Shown in pieces: positions 1 to 10,063 of a DNA stretch of 64,000 nucleotides. The translations under genes and the position numbers were made by a program. This DNA is from Crocinitomicaceae bacterium (GTDB taxonomy: Bacteria > Bacteroidota > Bacteroidia > Flavobacteriales_D > Crocinitomicaceae): NCBI GenBank assembly GCA_020436025.1, contig JAGQYP010000004.1, positions 30,027-94,026 of the forward strand, given 5' to 3'. How positions within the stretch are numbered: the stretch's first letter is position 1; every line of letters starts with the position of its first letter. The notes under the pieces are model-generated. The model made no database searches and was not told the DNA's origin. It saw only the letters and a program-made list of their open reading frames with translations.

Positions 1-5
1 AAGAG

Positions 6-3000
6 TTGCGAATTTATTTGAAGAACATACTCGTCATATTTGTGTTGTTTATTTCTTTTTTGGGATATTCCCAGAGAGGAGAATACGAACCTAACAATAT
101 CAAAAGGGAGGTAAAATACGACCCCGTTTCGGGTAAATACATCCTTTATGAAACGGTTGGGGACACCGTTAATTTTCGTCCACCACAAATCATGACTTTG
201 GAGCAATACCTTGAATACCAAAGGCAAGTAGAGGACAAAAAACACTGGAGAAATAAAATTGACCAGAAGACCGGAGGAGACGAGAAAAATAAAATAATTC
301 CAGATTTTAAAATTCCAGGGAAATTCTTCTCAACCATTTTTGGATCAGACAAAATTGAAATTCGCCCACAAGGAGTTGTAGAACTCTCGTTTGGAGTGAA
401 TTCCTCTCGATATGACAACCCCCAATTACCGGTTAATCAGAGAAAAGTAACTCGATTTGATTTCCAACAGAGAATTCAAATGAATGTGGTTGGACAGATT
501 GGAGAAAAACTGAAAATTTCAGCTGCGTATAATACTCAGGCTACTTTTGATTTTGAGAATAATGTAAAAGTCGAATACACTGGATTTGAGGATGAAATCA
601 TTCAGAAGATTGAAGCAGGGAACGTAAGTTTACCTTTGAATTCAACCCTTATCACAGGTGCTCAATCTTTATTTGGAGTCAAAACGGAATTGAAATTTGG
701 AAGGCTTCGATTGTATGGAATCTTTTCGCAAAATAAAGGGCAGAAAAGTGAAATCAATTTGACAGGTTCCACAAAAGTGCAAGACTTTGAAGTGGAATTA
801 GATTCATATGAAGAGAACAAACACTACTTCCTCAACTTTTATCACAGAGAACATTACGATTCTGCCATGACTACTCTTCCCAACGTGGCCTCGGAAGTCA
901 ATATTACCAGAATTGAAGTATGGGTAACAAACAGATCGAATACTACTACGGATAACAGAAACTTTCTTGCATTTACGGATTTGGGAGAACCTTTGCAGCA
1001 AAATTGGGAGGGAGATCCGGGCAACAACGCTTGGCCTTATGGAGACTTGCCAGATAATGATGCAAATGCCTTGTACAATTACCTAGCGAATAATCCAAAT
1101 GTAAGAGGATTTTCGACGGCAGTTCAAGAATTGTCTACACAACCATTTAGCCCGGGACCATTTCAGCAGGCGATTCACTATGAAAAGGTGGAAAACGCGA
1201 AGAAGTTAGCCCCTTCTGAGTTTACCTATAATTCAAAACTAGGATTTATCTCTGTTAATCAGCCTTTGAATAACGATGAGGTTCTGGCAGTAGCATATGA
1301 ATACACCTATTTGGGAAGAACATATCAAGTTGGAGAATTTTCAACGGATGGTTTTACTGGTCAAGAAGCCTTAATTCTGAAGCTTTTGAAGCCTACTATT
1401 ACTAATGTGAATAATAAGCTATGGGACTTGATGATGAAAAACGTCTATTCGATTGGTGCTTATCAGGTCAATGCACAGGATTTTGAATTAGATATTTATT
1501 ACAATAACCGACAAACATCCACTTGGGTGAATTACTTGCCTTATCCAGGAGTAGATGATGTTTTGTTGATGAAATTGGTTTCATTGGACAATATTAACCA
1601 GTACAATGAAAGAATTCCAGATGGACGATTTGATTTCGCACCAATAACTTTCACCCAAAATAAAGCGACGACTGGAGGTACCATAAACCCCAAAAATGGG
1701 CGTGTGTTCTTGACAAAAGTGGAACCATTCGGAGAATTTTTAAGGGATACCATGCAGGGAAGGGGGGTGCCTAGTTCAGTCATAGATCGAGTGGTATTTA
1801 CCGAATTATATGATTCAACAAAAACAGCTGCTCAGCAGGTCACCAGTAAGAATAGATTTAAAATCAAAGGAAAGTATAAATCTTCGGTAAGTTCTGAAAT
1901 CTCCTTAAATCAGTTAAACATTCCCGAAGGTTCGGTAGTAGTAACTGCTGGTGGGGTGCGTTTAAATGAAGGGACAGATTATACAGTGGATTACAACTTG
2001 GGAAGGGTAAAAATTCTGAATACAGGAATTCTAGAATCCAACACCCCAATTAAAATCGAATTGGAGAGTAACTCGCTTTTTGGTTTCCAGTCTAAATCTC
2101 TTTTAGGGACACGAGCAGAGTACAGAATTAACAAGGATTTTAGTGTTGGAGCTACCTGGATGAACATGATTGAGAAACCTTTAACCCAAAAGGTGAATAT
2201 TGGGGACGAACCTTATTCGAATCACCATATTGGGTTTGACGTAAATTATAGAGGGGATGCACCTTTCTTGACAAAGATGATAGATGCCCTACCCATTATC
2301 TCGACGAAAGAAAAATCATCTATCACGTTTAATGGTGAATTTGCGCATTTGATCTCGAATCCCCAACGGGCAATTAGAAATTCAAGTGATCGAGGAACTG
2401 CGTATATCGATGACTTTGAAGGATCCCAATCTGCCATTGATATCAGATCATTTACAATGTGGTCTTTAGCTTCCATTCCACAAGGTCAACCTGATATTTT
2501 CCCTGAAGCAACTATGCATGGGGAGTTAGCCTCTGGATTTAATCGAGCTTTATTATCATGGTATACGATTGACCCCTTGTTTTATCAAGGAGGATCATTA
2601 CAACCAGATTATTTTGCGGGATCTCCTATTTTAAATGATGCCAGACAAAGACTATTGCTTCAGCAGGAATTATTCCCTCAACAGCAGTTGCCTACGGGTG
2701 CTTTAAATAATATTCCAGTTTTGGATCTTGCCTTCTATCCAACAGAAAGGGGAATGTACAATTATGATTCAACTTTTGTCAATTCCGATGGAAAGTTTAC
2801 TAACCCGGAAGACCGATGGGGAGGAATCATGAGAGCCTTGAACACAACCAATTTTGAGACTGCAAATATTGAATTCATTCAGTTTTGGATGTTGGATCCA
2901 TTTAATAATTATGCAGTAAATGATACCGTTCCTGGAAGAGCTACCTCTTTAAATGGAGGAGACCTTTATTTTAATTTAGGAAACGTATCTGAAGATATTT

Positions 3001-6000
3001 TGATGGACTCAAGAAAGAGTTTTGAAAATGGATTACCCCCTAGCTCGGATACCACAGGATTGACCAATTTATTGGACACTACAAACTGGTCTAGAATTTC
3101 TACTCAGCAAGTTGTTGTAAATGCTTTTGATAATGATCCTGATGCTCGATTATTTCAAGATATTGGAATCGATGGATGGAATAGTACAGATGAGCTTGTG
3201 CATTATCCTGTTTTCGTGAATTGGGCGCAAAATGCGGGATTAACTCAAGCAGCCATTGATGCAATTTTACAAGATCCTTCAAGCGACAATTATAATTATT
3301 ATCGTGATGATGATTACGATGCCATGCAGTTGGATATTTTGCAACGATACAAGAGATATAATGGTCATGAGGGGAACTCGGCCTCAACAGAATTTTCATC
3401 TCAATTAAATGCGGATGGATATCCTACTCAAGGGACAAACCGACCAGATATTGAAGATATCAACGCGGATAACAACTTAAGTGAATCGGAGCAGTATTTC
3501 CAGTATAAAATTTCCATACGTCCTAATGATATTCAGGTAGGAAAGAACTTTGTAACAAACAGAACTCAAGTTACCACACCAGCGGGTGATACAGAATATT
3601 GGTATCAATTTAAAATTCCTGTAAAAGAACCAGAAAAAGTAGTTAATGGAATTCAGGATTTTAGATCGATTCGATTCATCAGAATGTTTATGCGTGGATT
3701 TGACTCACCAGTTATATTGAGATTTGCACAATTGGAATTGATTCGTTCGGAATGGAGAAAGTATAATGAAGAATTATTGTCTCCAGGTGAAGATATTCAA
3801 ACAGATCCAAATGGGACTACATTTAATGTGGGAGCTGTAAACTTGGAAGAAAACTATGAAAAACAGCCGGTTCCTTACCGAATTCCTCCGGGAATTAACA
3901 GACAGCTGGATGGAACAACTGCAAACTTGAGACAGTTGAACGAGCAATCCATGACACTTCAAATTTGTGGATTACAAGATGGAGATGCGAGAATGGCCTA
4001 TAAGAACATCGATTTGGACATGCGTTCTTACAATAAACTAAAAATGTTTATTCATGGAGAGCAGATGAATGGTCAACCTTTGAATGACAATGATTTGACT
4101 GTATTTGTAAGGTTGGGAACAGATTTCAATGAGAACTATTATGAATATGAATTGCCATTGAAAGTTTCCCCTAATGGGACACAATCTGAATCTGAAATTT
4201 GGCCAGAAGACAATTATTTGGAAATCGATTTTAACATCTTAAAGGAAGCCAAAAAGTTAAGAAATGACTTTCTAGCAGATCCTTCAAGTACAGTTTCGTT
4301 GGTGACCGAATACGTTTTCCCTAACCCGGACAAACCAGATCAAAGAATTAAGATTATCGGTTCACCCAACCTAGCGGATGTTAAAACCATCATGGTAGGA
4401 GTTAGAAACCCTAGACAACAGGACAACAATCCATGGAAACCAGACGATGGGTTGTCCAAGTGTGCAGAGATTTGGGTAAATGAGTTGCGATTGACAGACT
4501 TTGATCAAAAGGGAGGATCCGCAGCACTGGCTAGACTTCAAATACAAATGGCAGATTTTGCAAACGTGAGTTTGGCTGGAACTTATTATGGAATCAACTG
4601 GGGGGCAATTGATTCAAGAGTAAGTGAGAGATTAAGAGAAGAACAAGTTAACTTTGATTTAGCCACCAACTTTCAATTAGGGAAATTCTTTGGTTCGAAG
4701 GCAGGAATTCAATTGCCTTTGTTTGTTGGATATTCTGTTGGAATGATCAATCCGCAATACGATCCGTTAAATCCAGATATCAAATTAAAGGAATACGATG
4801 CTGGAACCAAAAAGGAGAAAGCCAAATTAGCTAGAAATTTTACTGAAAGAACATCGATTAACTTGACCAATGTTAGAAAAGAGCGAAAGGCAGGAAAGAA
4901 AGTCATGCCATGGGACATTGAAAACATCATGTTAAATTTCTCTTACAATAAGATTCATCACAGGGAGTTTGATTTGGAATATGATAACAATACAACCTGG
5001 AAAGGAGGAATAAATTATACCTATAACGCTAGTCCGAAACTATGGGAACCATTTAAAAACAATCAAAAATTGAGAAAATCCAAATGGGCTGGACTCATTA
5101 GAGATTTCAATTTGTATCAGGGAATTAAGTTGTTTGCTGTTCGTTCTGAAATTACCAGATCTTATAATGAAAGAAAGGTAAGAAACGTGATGGATACCAA
5201 CTTTGTGTTTCAACCGACTTATTTGAAAAACTTTACTTGGACCCGAAGCTGGGATTTCAAATATGATATTACTAAAAATTTGAAGTTTGATTTTAGTTCC
5301 AATAACAATTCCGTTTTTGTGGAACCAGCTGGACAAATCGATAGAAAAGAAGATCCAGATAATTATCGCAAGTTCCAGGATACCATTTCAGCTCAGTTGA
5401 AAAAAGGTGGAACAGCAATGAACTATGGACATAACATGAATGCCACGTGGAATGTCCCCTTTAATCGCTTCCCACTTACCGATTGGATTTCCGCAAATTT
5501 CAGGTACGGCGCGGGTTATGAATGGGCCAGGTCACCTTTAGGTCAAGCCGAATTGGGTCATACGATCCAAAATAACCGAAGTTTCTCAATTAATGGCCAG
5601 TTGAACATGCTGACCTTGTACAACAAAGTTGACTTTTTCAAACGGATCAATCAGCAAGGAAAGGGAAGACAGGTTTCTCGTCCGGGCAATAAAAAAGATG
5701 ACAAGAAAGAGGATAAGACCAAAGAGAATGAGGAGAAAATAAAGGTACTGAAAGAGGAATTGGACAGTCTGCAAAAACAATTGAAATCAAAAGATGTCTC
5801 CAAGGATAAAAAAGAAACCATCAAGAAGAAGATTGAAAAAGTAAAGAAACAGATTGCGAAAGAAGAGCAGAAGATAAAGGATAAGAAAAGTGGAGAGATT
5901 CATCCTGCAGTGGCTACTTTGGGTCGAATTCTGATGGTGGTTCGAAATGTATCTGGATCGTATACAGTTTCAGATGGAACTCTTTTACCAGGCTATAACC

Positions 6001-7319
6001 AGCTTCCAAGTTTCTTAGGATTTAACGGTGGCTTCAAAGCGCCCACATTTGGGTTTTTATTTGGTGAGCAGGACAAGAATATTTGGGGACGAGAATCAGG
6101 TAGAAATTTTGCCAGAACAATGGCAGATGGCGGTTGGCTAGTTGAAAACAAATATCTGAATAGACAAATGATGATCAATCATTCTCAAAACATGAATTTC
6201 AGAGCCACTTTGGAGCCTTTGAAAGATTTGAGAATTGATGTGACCATGGATCGGAACTACAGTGAGAATTTAAATCAATTCTTCAGATTTAACGATACGA
6301 TTCAGGATTGGCAAATTCAAAACCCTCTGGAAACAGGAAATTTGAGTTATAGTACAATTTCCATTGCTACTTCATTTGCTAAACCAGGAGGAAATTATGA
6401 TTCCAGAATCTTTGATGCCTTAAGAGAAGATCGATTGGAAATTTCAAGAATATTGTCTGCTGCGAATCCGAACTCAAATGGGGTTGATTCTGAAACCGGA
6501 TTCTACGATGGATACTCTGGAGAGCAACAAGAAGTGATCATTGGAGCATTCCTTTCTGCTTATACTGGGTTGAAGCCGAATTCGAACAATGTCAATCCTT
6601 TCAAATCTATTCCACTACCAAACTGGGCAGTAACTTATGATGGATTAGCGAAATTCAAATTCATGAAAAAGATTGTGAAGAATTTTACTTTGAATCACAG
6701 GTATACATCGGCATTTACCATGGCTAATTTCACCACAAATTTGAATGCAGAATATGTAGATGGCCATGCAACAACAAGAGATGTCAACAATAATTTCATC
6801 AATAACAGACAGATTACCAATGTGGTGATTTCAGAGCAGTTTGGACCTTTGATTGGATTGGACGCTACTTGGATGATCAAAGGTAAAAAAGGGTCGTCTG
6901 GTCTGATTACGAAATTTGAGTGGAAAAAAGACCGAACCGTAAGTTTAGGTTTGTCGAATAACCAGGTAACTGAAGTGAAAGGGAATGAATTTGTAATTGG
7001 AGCAGGATATAAATTCCCATCTGTGAAATTGCCATTCAAATTATTTGGAAAGCGTCCTGAGTCAGCCTTGAATTTAAGATTCGACATGTCGATTAGAGAT
7101 AATATTACGGTGATCAGAAAGATTGTAGAAAACACCAATCAGGTAACTGCTGGACAGAATTTAGTTTCGATCAAATTTGCAGCGGATTACAATTTAGGTC
7201 AGAATTTGAATATTCAGTTTTACTACAATCAGAATATTACAAAACCGAAAGTTTCTACCTCTTATCCAACCTCCAACATTGATTCAGGAATTAAGCTTAC
7301 CTTTAATCTAGCAGAATAA
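6..7319 (+). CDS. sprA: T9SS outer-membrane translocon protein SprA
   Basis: SprA (Sov in Porphyromonas) is the giant beta-barrel that forms the outer-membrane pore of the type IX secretion system, exporting proteins with C-terminal sorting tails. The 2437-residue length matches the family (about 2400). Residues 1-22 are a signal peptide ending in GYS. The rest is rich in alternating strands and aromatic/Asn residues as in the SprA barrel. Residues about 1893-1964 form a strongly charged Lys/Glu coiled-coil-like insertion, most likely in a loop. The first visible codon is TTG at position 6, right at the window edge; it gives a complete signal peptide but an upstream ATG outside the window is possible. 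It is followed after 11 nt by an acetyltransferase gene. Identity is secure from length and overall sequence; the exact start is uncertain. Confidence 0.93.
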   Translation: MRIYLKNILVIFVLFISFLGYSQRGEYEPNNIKREVKYDPVSGKYILYETVGDTVNFRPPQIMTLEQYLEYQRQVEDKKHWRNKIDQKTGGDEKNKIIPDFKIPGKFFSTIFGSDKIEIRPQGVVELSFGVNSSRYDNPQLPVNQRKVTRFDFQQRIQMNVVGQIGEKLKISAAYNTQATFDFENNVKVEYTGFEDEIIQKIEAGNVSLPLNSTLITGAQSLFGVKTELKFGRLRLYGIFSQNKGQKSEINLTGSTKVQDFEVELDSYEENKHYFLNFYHREHYDSAMTTLPNVASEVNITRIEVWVTNRSNTTTDNRNFLAFTDLGEPLQQNWEGDPGNNAWPYGDLPDNDANALYNYLANNPNVRGFSTAVQELSTQPFSPGPFQQAIHYEKVENAKKLAPSEFTYNSKLGFISVNQPLNNDEVLAVAYEYTYLGRTYQVGEFSTDGFTGQEALILKLLKPTITNVNNKLWDLMMKNVYSIGAYQVNAQDFELDIYYNNRQTSTWVNYLPYPGVDDVLLMKLVSLDNINQYNERIPDGRFDFAPITFTQNKATTGGTINPKNGRVFLTKVEPFGEFLRDTMQGRGVPSSVIDRVVFTELYDSTKTAAQQVTSKNRFKIKGKYKSSVSSEISLNQLNIPEGSVVVTAGGVRLNEGTDYTVDYNLGRVKILNTGILESNTPIKIELESNSLFGFQSKSLLGTRAEYRINKDFSVGATWMNMIEKPLTQKVNIGDEPYSNHHIGFDVNYRGDAPFLTKMIDALPIISTKEKSSITFNGEFAHLISNPQRAIRNSSDRGTAYIDDFEGSQSAIDIRSFTMWSLASIPQGQPDIFPEATMHGELASGFNRALLSWYTIDPLFYQGGSLQPDYFAGSPILNDARQRLLLQQELFPQQQLPTGALNNIPVLDLAFYPTERGMYNYDSTFVNSDGKFTNPEDRWGGIMRALNTTNFETANIEFIQFWMLDPFNNYAVNDTVPGRATSLNGGDLYFNLGNVSEDILMDSRKSFENGLPPSSDTTGLTNLLDTTNWSRISTQQVVVNAFDNDPDARLFQDIGIDGWNSTDELVHYPVFVNWAQNAGLTQAAIDAILQDPSSDNYNYYRDDDYDAMQLDILQRYKRYNGHEGNSASTEFSSQLNADGYPTQGTNRPDIEDINADNNLSESEQYFQYKISIRPNDIQVGKNFVTNRTQVTTPAGDTEYWYQFKIPVKEPEKVVNGIQDFRSIRFIRMFMRGFDSPVILRFAQLELIRSEWRKYNEELLSPGEDIQTDPNGTTFNVGAVNLEENYEKQPVPYRIPPGINRQLDGTTANLRQLNEQSMTLQICGLQDGDARMAYKNIDLDMRSYNKLKMFIHGEQMNGQPLNDNDLTVFVRLGTDFNENYYEYELPLKVSPNGTQSESEIWPEDNYLEIDFNILKEAKKLRNDFLADPSSTVSLVTEYVFPNPDKPDQRIKIIGSPNLADVKTIMVGVRNPRQQDNNPWKPDDGLSKCAEIWVNELRLTDFDQKGGSAALARLQIQMADFANVSLAGTYYGINWGAIDSRVSERLREEQVNFDLATNFQLGKFFGSKAGIQLPLFVGYSVGMINPQYDPLNPDIKLKEYDAGTKKEKAKLARNFTERTSINLTNVRKERKAGKKVMPWDIENIMLNFSYNKIHHREFDLEYDNNTTWKGGINYTYNASPKLWEPFKNNQKLRKSKWAGLIRDFNLYQGIKLFAVRSEITRSYNERKVRNVMDTNFVFQPTYLKNFTWTRSWDFKYDITKNLKFDFSSNNNSVFVEPAGQIDRKEDPDNYRKFQDTISAQLKKGGTAMNYGHNMNATWNVPFNRFPLTDWISANFRYGAGYEWARSPLGQAELGHTIQNNRSFSINGQLNMLTLYNKVDFFKRINQQGKGRQVSRPGNKKDDKKEDKTKENEEKIKVLKEELDSLQKQLKSKDVSKDKKETIKKKIEKVKKQIAKEEQKIKDKKSGEIHPAVATLGRILMVVRNVSGSYTVSDGTLLPGYNQLPSFLGFNGGFKAPTFGFLFGEQDKNIWGRESGRNFARTMADGGWLVENKYLNRQMMINHSQNMNFRATLEPLKDLRIDVTMDRNYSENLNQFFRFNDTIQDWQIQNPLETGNLSYSTISIATSFAKPGGNYDSRIFDALREDRLEISRILSAANPNSNGVDSETGFYDGYSGEQQEVIIGAFLSAYTGLKPNSNNVNPFKSIPLPNWAVTYDGLAKFKFMKKIVKNFTLNHRYTSAFTMANFTTNLNAEYVDGHATTRDVNNNFINNRQITNVVISEQFGPLIGLDATWMIKGKKGSSGLITKFEWKKDRTVSLGLSNNQVTEVKGNEFVIGAGYKFPSVKLPFKLFGKRPESALNLRFDMSIRDNITVIRKIVENTNQVTAGQNLVSIKFAADYNLGQNLNIQFYYNQNITKPKVSTSYPTSNIDSGIKLTFNLAE

Positions 7320-7330
7320 AATCAATCAGC

Positions 7331-7783
7331 ATGGAATTTTTATTGAGAGAAGCCCGAGAAAGCGACATGGAAGCTGTTTTGGGGCTGATTCAAGAATTGG
7401 CCGATTATGAAAAAGAGCCAGATGCAGTAATTAATACGGTTGAGCAGTTAACTCAAGATGGATTTGGTCCAAATAAGATTTTCGATTGTTCAGTTGTAGA
7501 AATAGATTCTGAAATTGTTGGGTTTTATCTGACCTATATTTCCTATAGTACATGGAAGGGACGCTGTTTATACTTGGAAGATTTTTACCTTAAACCAGAA
7601 TTCAGAAGGTATGGAATTGGGAAGATCATGTTTGATGAAATTGTTGAAAAGGCAAAAAAATCGGGAGTAAAAAGGATGGATTGGCAGGTTTTGGAATGGA
7701 ACGAACCCGCCATCAATTTTTATGAAAAATATGGAGCACATTTAGATAAAGAATGGTATAACGGACGTTTGTTTTTCGAATGA
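7331..7783 (+). CDS. GNAT family N-acetyltransferase (SSAT-like)
   Basis: A 150-residue single-domain acetyltransferase that transfers acetyl from acetyl-CoA to an amine. The acetyl-CoA pyrophosphate-binding motif is visible as RRYGIGK (residues 92-98) in strand 4/helix 3, followed by the family's NEPAINFYEKYGA segment near the C-terminus. The overall pattern (WKGRCLYLEDFYL before the motif) resembles the spermidine/spermine or thialysine acetyltransferase subgroup, so a polyamine or lysine analogue is a reasonable but unproven substrate. It starts 11 nt after sprA and its stop overlaps the next gene's start by 4 nt (ATGA), so it is probably translated from the same mRNA as its neighbours. 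No functional link to secretion is apparent. Confidence 0.85.
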   Translation: MEFLLREARESDMEAVLGLIQELADYEKEPDAVINTVEQLTQDGFGPNKIFDCSVVEIDSEIVGFYLTYISYSTWKGRCLYLEDFYLKPEFRRYGIGKIMFDEIVEKAKKSGVKRMDWQVLEWNEPAINFYEKYGAHLDKEWYNGRLFFE

Positions 7784-9177
7784 AAATTTTGAAAGACATA
7801 CGATTTTGGATAGTACTTTTCTTTGTAATCCGACTTTTTAACATCACACAGGCACCTCTGGAAATTTCCCATAACTGGAGGCAAGTAACAGGAAATATGA
7901 TTGCCAGAAATTTCCTTGAAACAGATGCCAATATATTTTACCCAAGACTTGATTTTGCAGGTGAAAAAGATGGAATAACGGGAACGGAATTCCCTTTGAT
8001 GAATTATTTACACTATGGGATTTCGAAAGTTTTGGGCTATCAGCATTGGTATGGAAGATTGATTAATTTGATTCTTGCTTCACTTGGTATTTGGTACTTT
8101 TTTAGGATAATAAGAAGGTTTTTTACTGAGGAGCATGCCTTTTACGCGTCTCTTATTTTACTTTTTTCACTATGGTTTAGTTTTTCAAGGAAATCCATGC
8201 CAGATATATTCAGTATTAGCTTGTGCATGATGAGTTTGTTTCATGGCTTGCGCTATTTGTATGATCAAAAGGGAGTAAAAGATCTATCGTTATATTTCAT
8301 TTTGGGAACTTTAGGCATCCTAAGTAAAATTCCATCTGCCTATATTTTCATTCTCTTCTTCCTTCCGATGCTGGATAAAAAGATTCCACTTAAGAGTAAA
8401 AATTGGTTTGCAATTACTTCCATCTTGATTCTACTCCCTTCCATTTGGTGGTATTTTAGTTGGGTGCCTCATTTGAATGAACAATCAGGCTTTGTGCACT
8501 ATTTCATGGGAGACCCAATTTTAGTTGGGGCAAAGGAAATCATGGCGAATTTAGGACAAACGAGCATGAAATTTTATGCCGATGCCATGGGGTATATAGC
8601 CTTTATCTTGTTTGTTGGAGCACTTTTATGGGCGATTAAAAAGAAAGAGAATCAGGTCTTACTAGTTTTTGGATTATTGAGTTTCACTTTTGTATTGTAC
8701 ATTTTCAAATCAGGGTACAATTTTCCTCATCACAGTTATTACATTTTGCCATTTGTACCTGCATTAGCCTTTGTATTGGGATGGGGATTGACTCAAATAC
8801 CAAAAAAAGCAGTTGTTTATTCAGCATTGGGAATTATCGCAATAGAGAATGTAGCAAATCAGCAACATGATTTTTTCACTAAGGATTCGGAAAAGCATAA
8901 ACTAAAACTGGAAAGCATTTTAGATCATTTTTCGGAAAGAGATGATTTAATTGCGATAAGTGGAGCCCCAAATCCCCAGGAAATTTATTTTGCTCATAGA
9001 AAGGGATGGATTTTTAATGAAAATGACTTGCAATCGAATGAATTCTTACAGAAAATAGATGAAGGTGGATGTAAATTGGTTGTCATCAACAAACATCATT
9101 TTGATCAAGTAATTGAAGGATCTGAGAAAATTTTTGAAGATGAAGATTACAGGATTTATGCGATAAAGAAAAAGTAA
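7780..9177 (+). CDS. GT39/ArnT-like membrane glycosyltransferase
   Basis: A 465-residue polytopic membrane protein with about nine or ten hydrophobic segments and a hydrophilic C-terminal domain. The N-terminus (membrane helix, then a loop with EISHNWRQ and an acidic DFAGEKDGITGTEFP stretch) looks like the first periplasmic loop of the GT-C fold dolichyl-phosphate-mannose mannosyltransferase/ArnT superfamily, whose members transfer sugars from polyprenyl-phosphate donors on the periplasmic face. The acceptor cannot be read from the sequence; lipid A, glycolipid or protein O-glycosylation are all possible in Bacteroidota. It overlaps the acetyltransferase stop codon by 4 nt and ends 2 nt from convergent murQ. 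Confidence 0.7.
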   Translation: MKILKDIRFWIVLFFVIRLFNITQAPLEISHNWRQVTGNMIARNFLETDANIFYPRLDFAGEKDGITGTEFPLMNYLHYGISKVLGYQHWYGRLINLILASLGIWYFFRIIRRFFTEEHAFYASLILLFSLWFSFSRKSMPDIFSISLCMMSLFHGLRYLYDQKGVKDLSLYFILGTLGILSKIPSAYIFILFFLPMLDKKIPLKSKNWFAITSILILLPSIWWYFSWVPHLNEQSGFVHYFMGDPILVGAKEIMANLGQTSMKFYADAMGYIAFILFVGALLWAIKKKENQVLLVFGLLSFTFVLYIFKSGYNFPHHSYYILPFVPALAFVLGWGLTQIPKKAVVYSALGIIAIENVANQQHDFFTKDSEKHKLKLESILDHFSERDDLIAISGAPNPQEIYFAHRKGWIFNENDLQSNEFLQKIDEGGCKLVVINKHHFDQVIEGSEKIFEDEDYRIYAIKKK

Positions 9178-9179
9178 TT

Positions 9180-9992
9180 TTATTTCAGACTTTTGTGTTG
9201 ATCTACCGCTTTTCTCACTGAACCGTACTTGAGAAGTAATTCTTTTGCAGATTCGTAATCCAAACCAGTTTCGGCCATGATCATTTTTGTACCTCGATCC
9301 ACTAGTTTATCGTTACTTAATTGCATGTCCACCATTTTGTTTCCTCTAACTTTTCCCAGTTGAATCATTACTGATGTAGAGATCATGTTGAGCACTAATT
9401 TTTGAGCTGTACCGGATTTCATTCGCGTACTCCCCGTTACAAATTCAGGTCCGACTACAGGCACCATGGAGTGTTGAGCCAATTGGTCTAAGGGACTATT
9501 TGGGTTGCAAGTAATTCCGGCAGTGAGATTTCCATTTTTATTGCCTTTTTCAATCGCTCCAAGAACATAAGGAGTTGTTCCAGAAGCTGCGATTCCAACA
9601 ATTACATCGTTTTCTGTTAAATGATGTGCTTTTAAATCTTTCCACCCTTGTTCAAGATCATCTTCAGCAAATTCGACTGCTTTTCGGATGGCAGAATCTC
9701 CTCCAGCAATGAGTCCGATAACTAATCCATGTTCCACGCCAAAAGTAGGAGGGCATTCAGACGCATCTACTATACCTAATCGACCTGAAGTTCCCGCACC
9801 TAGATAAAATAGTCGGCCTCCTTTTCGCATTCTTGAAACGCAAGCCAAAACGAAACGCTCTATTTCTGGAATTACGCGTTCAACTGCAAGGGGTACAGAC
9901 TGATCTTCTTTATTGATATTGGCAAGTAGATCATGCACCGACATCTTTTCCAGATTGTCGTAATTGCTAGAGGATTCCGTTATTTTTTGCAT
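9180..9992 (-). CDS. murQ: N-acetylmuramic acid 6-phosphate etherase
   Basis: MurQ cleaves the lactyl ether of MurNAc-6-phosphate to give GlcNAc-6-phosphate and D-lactate in cytoplasmic peptidoglycan recycling. The SIS fold signature is clear: GAGTSGRLG at residues 65-73, DASECPPTFG with Glu79 in the position of the catalytic glutamate, a second phosphate loop AASGTTPYV (135-143), GSTRMKSGTAQKL (187-199) and NDKLVDRG near the C-terminus. At 270 residues it is slightly shorter than the roughly 300 of enterobacterial MurQ, losing the terminal extension. The second loop has Thr where I recall Arg in the E. coli protein (AASGRTPYV); I do not think this removes function. It stands alone here, convergent with the GT39 gene and divergent from the AI-2E family gene. 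Confidence 0.95.
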   Translation of the reverse strand: MQKITESSSNYDNLEKMSVHDLLANINKEDQSVPLAVERVIPEIERFVLACVSRMRKGGRLFYLGAGTSGRLGIVDASECPPTFGVEHGLVIGLIAGGDSAIRKAVEFAEDDLEQGWKDLKAHHLTENDVIVGIAASGTTPYVLGAIEKGNKNGNLTAGITCNPNSPLDQLAQHSMVPVVGPEFVTGSTRMKSGTAQKLVLNMISTSVMIQLGKVRGNKMVDMQLSNDKLVDRGTKMIMAETGLDYESAKELLLKYGSVRKAVDQHKSLK

Positions 9993-10063
9993 GTTGTTTT
10001 TTGTTTAAAAATACTATTCAGAATCGAAATAGTGTGTTTTTTGTTTTACTTTAGTCTCAAGAA

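Noticed and set aside
6695..7138. 147-codon open frame on the minus strand
   Set aside because: It lies wholly inside sprA in antisense and shows no domain, signal or start context; it is explained by sprA codon composition.
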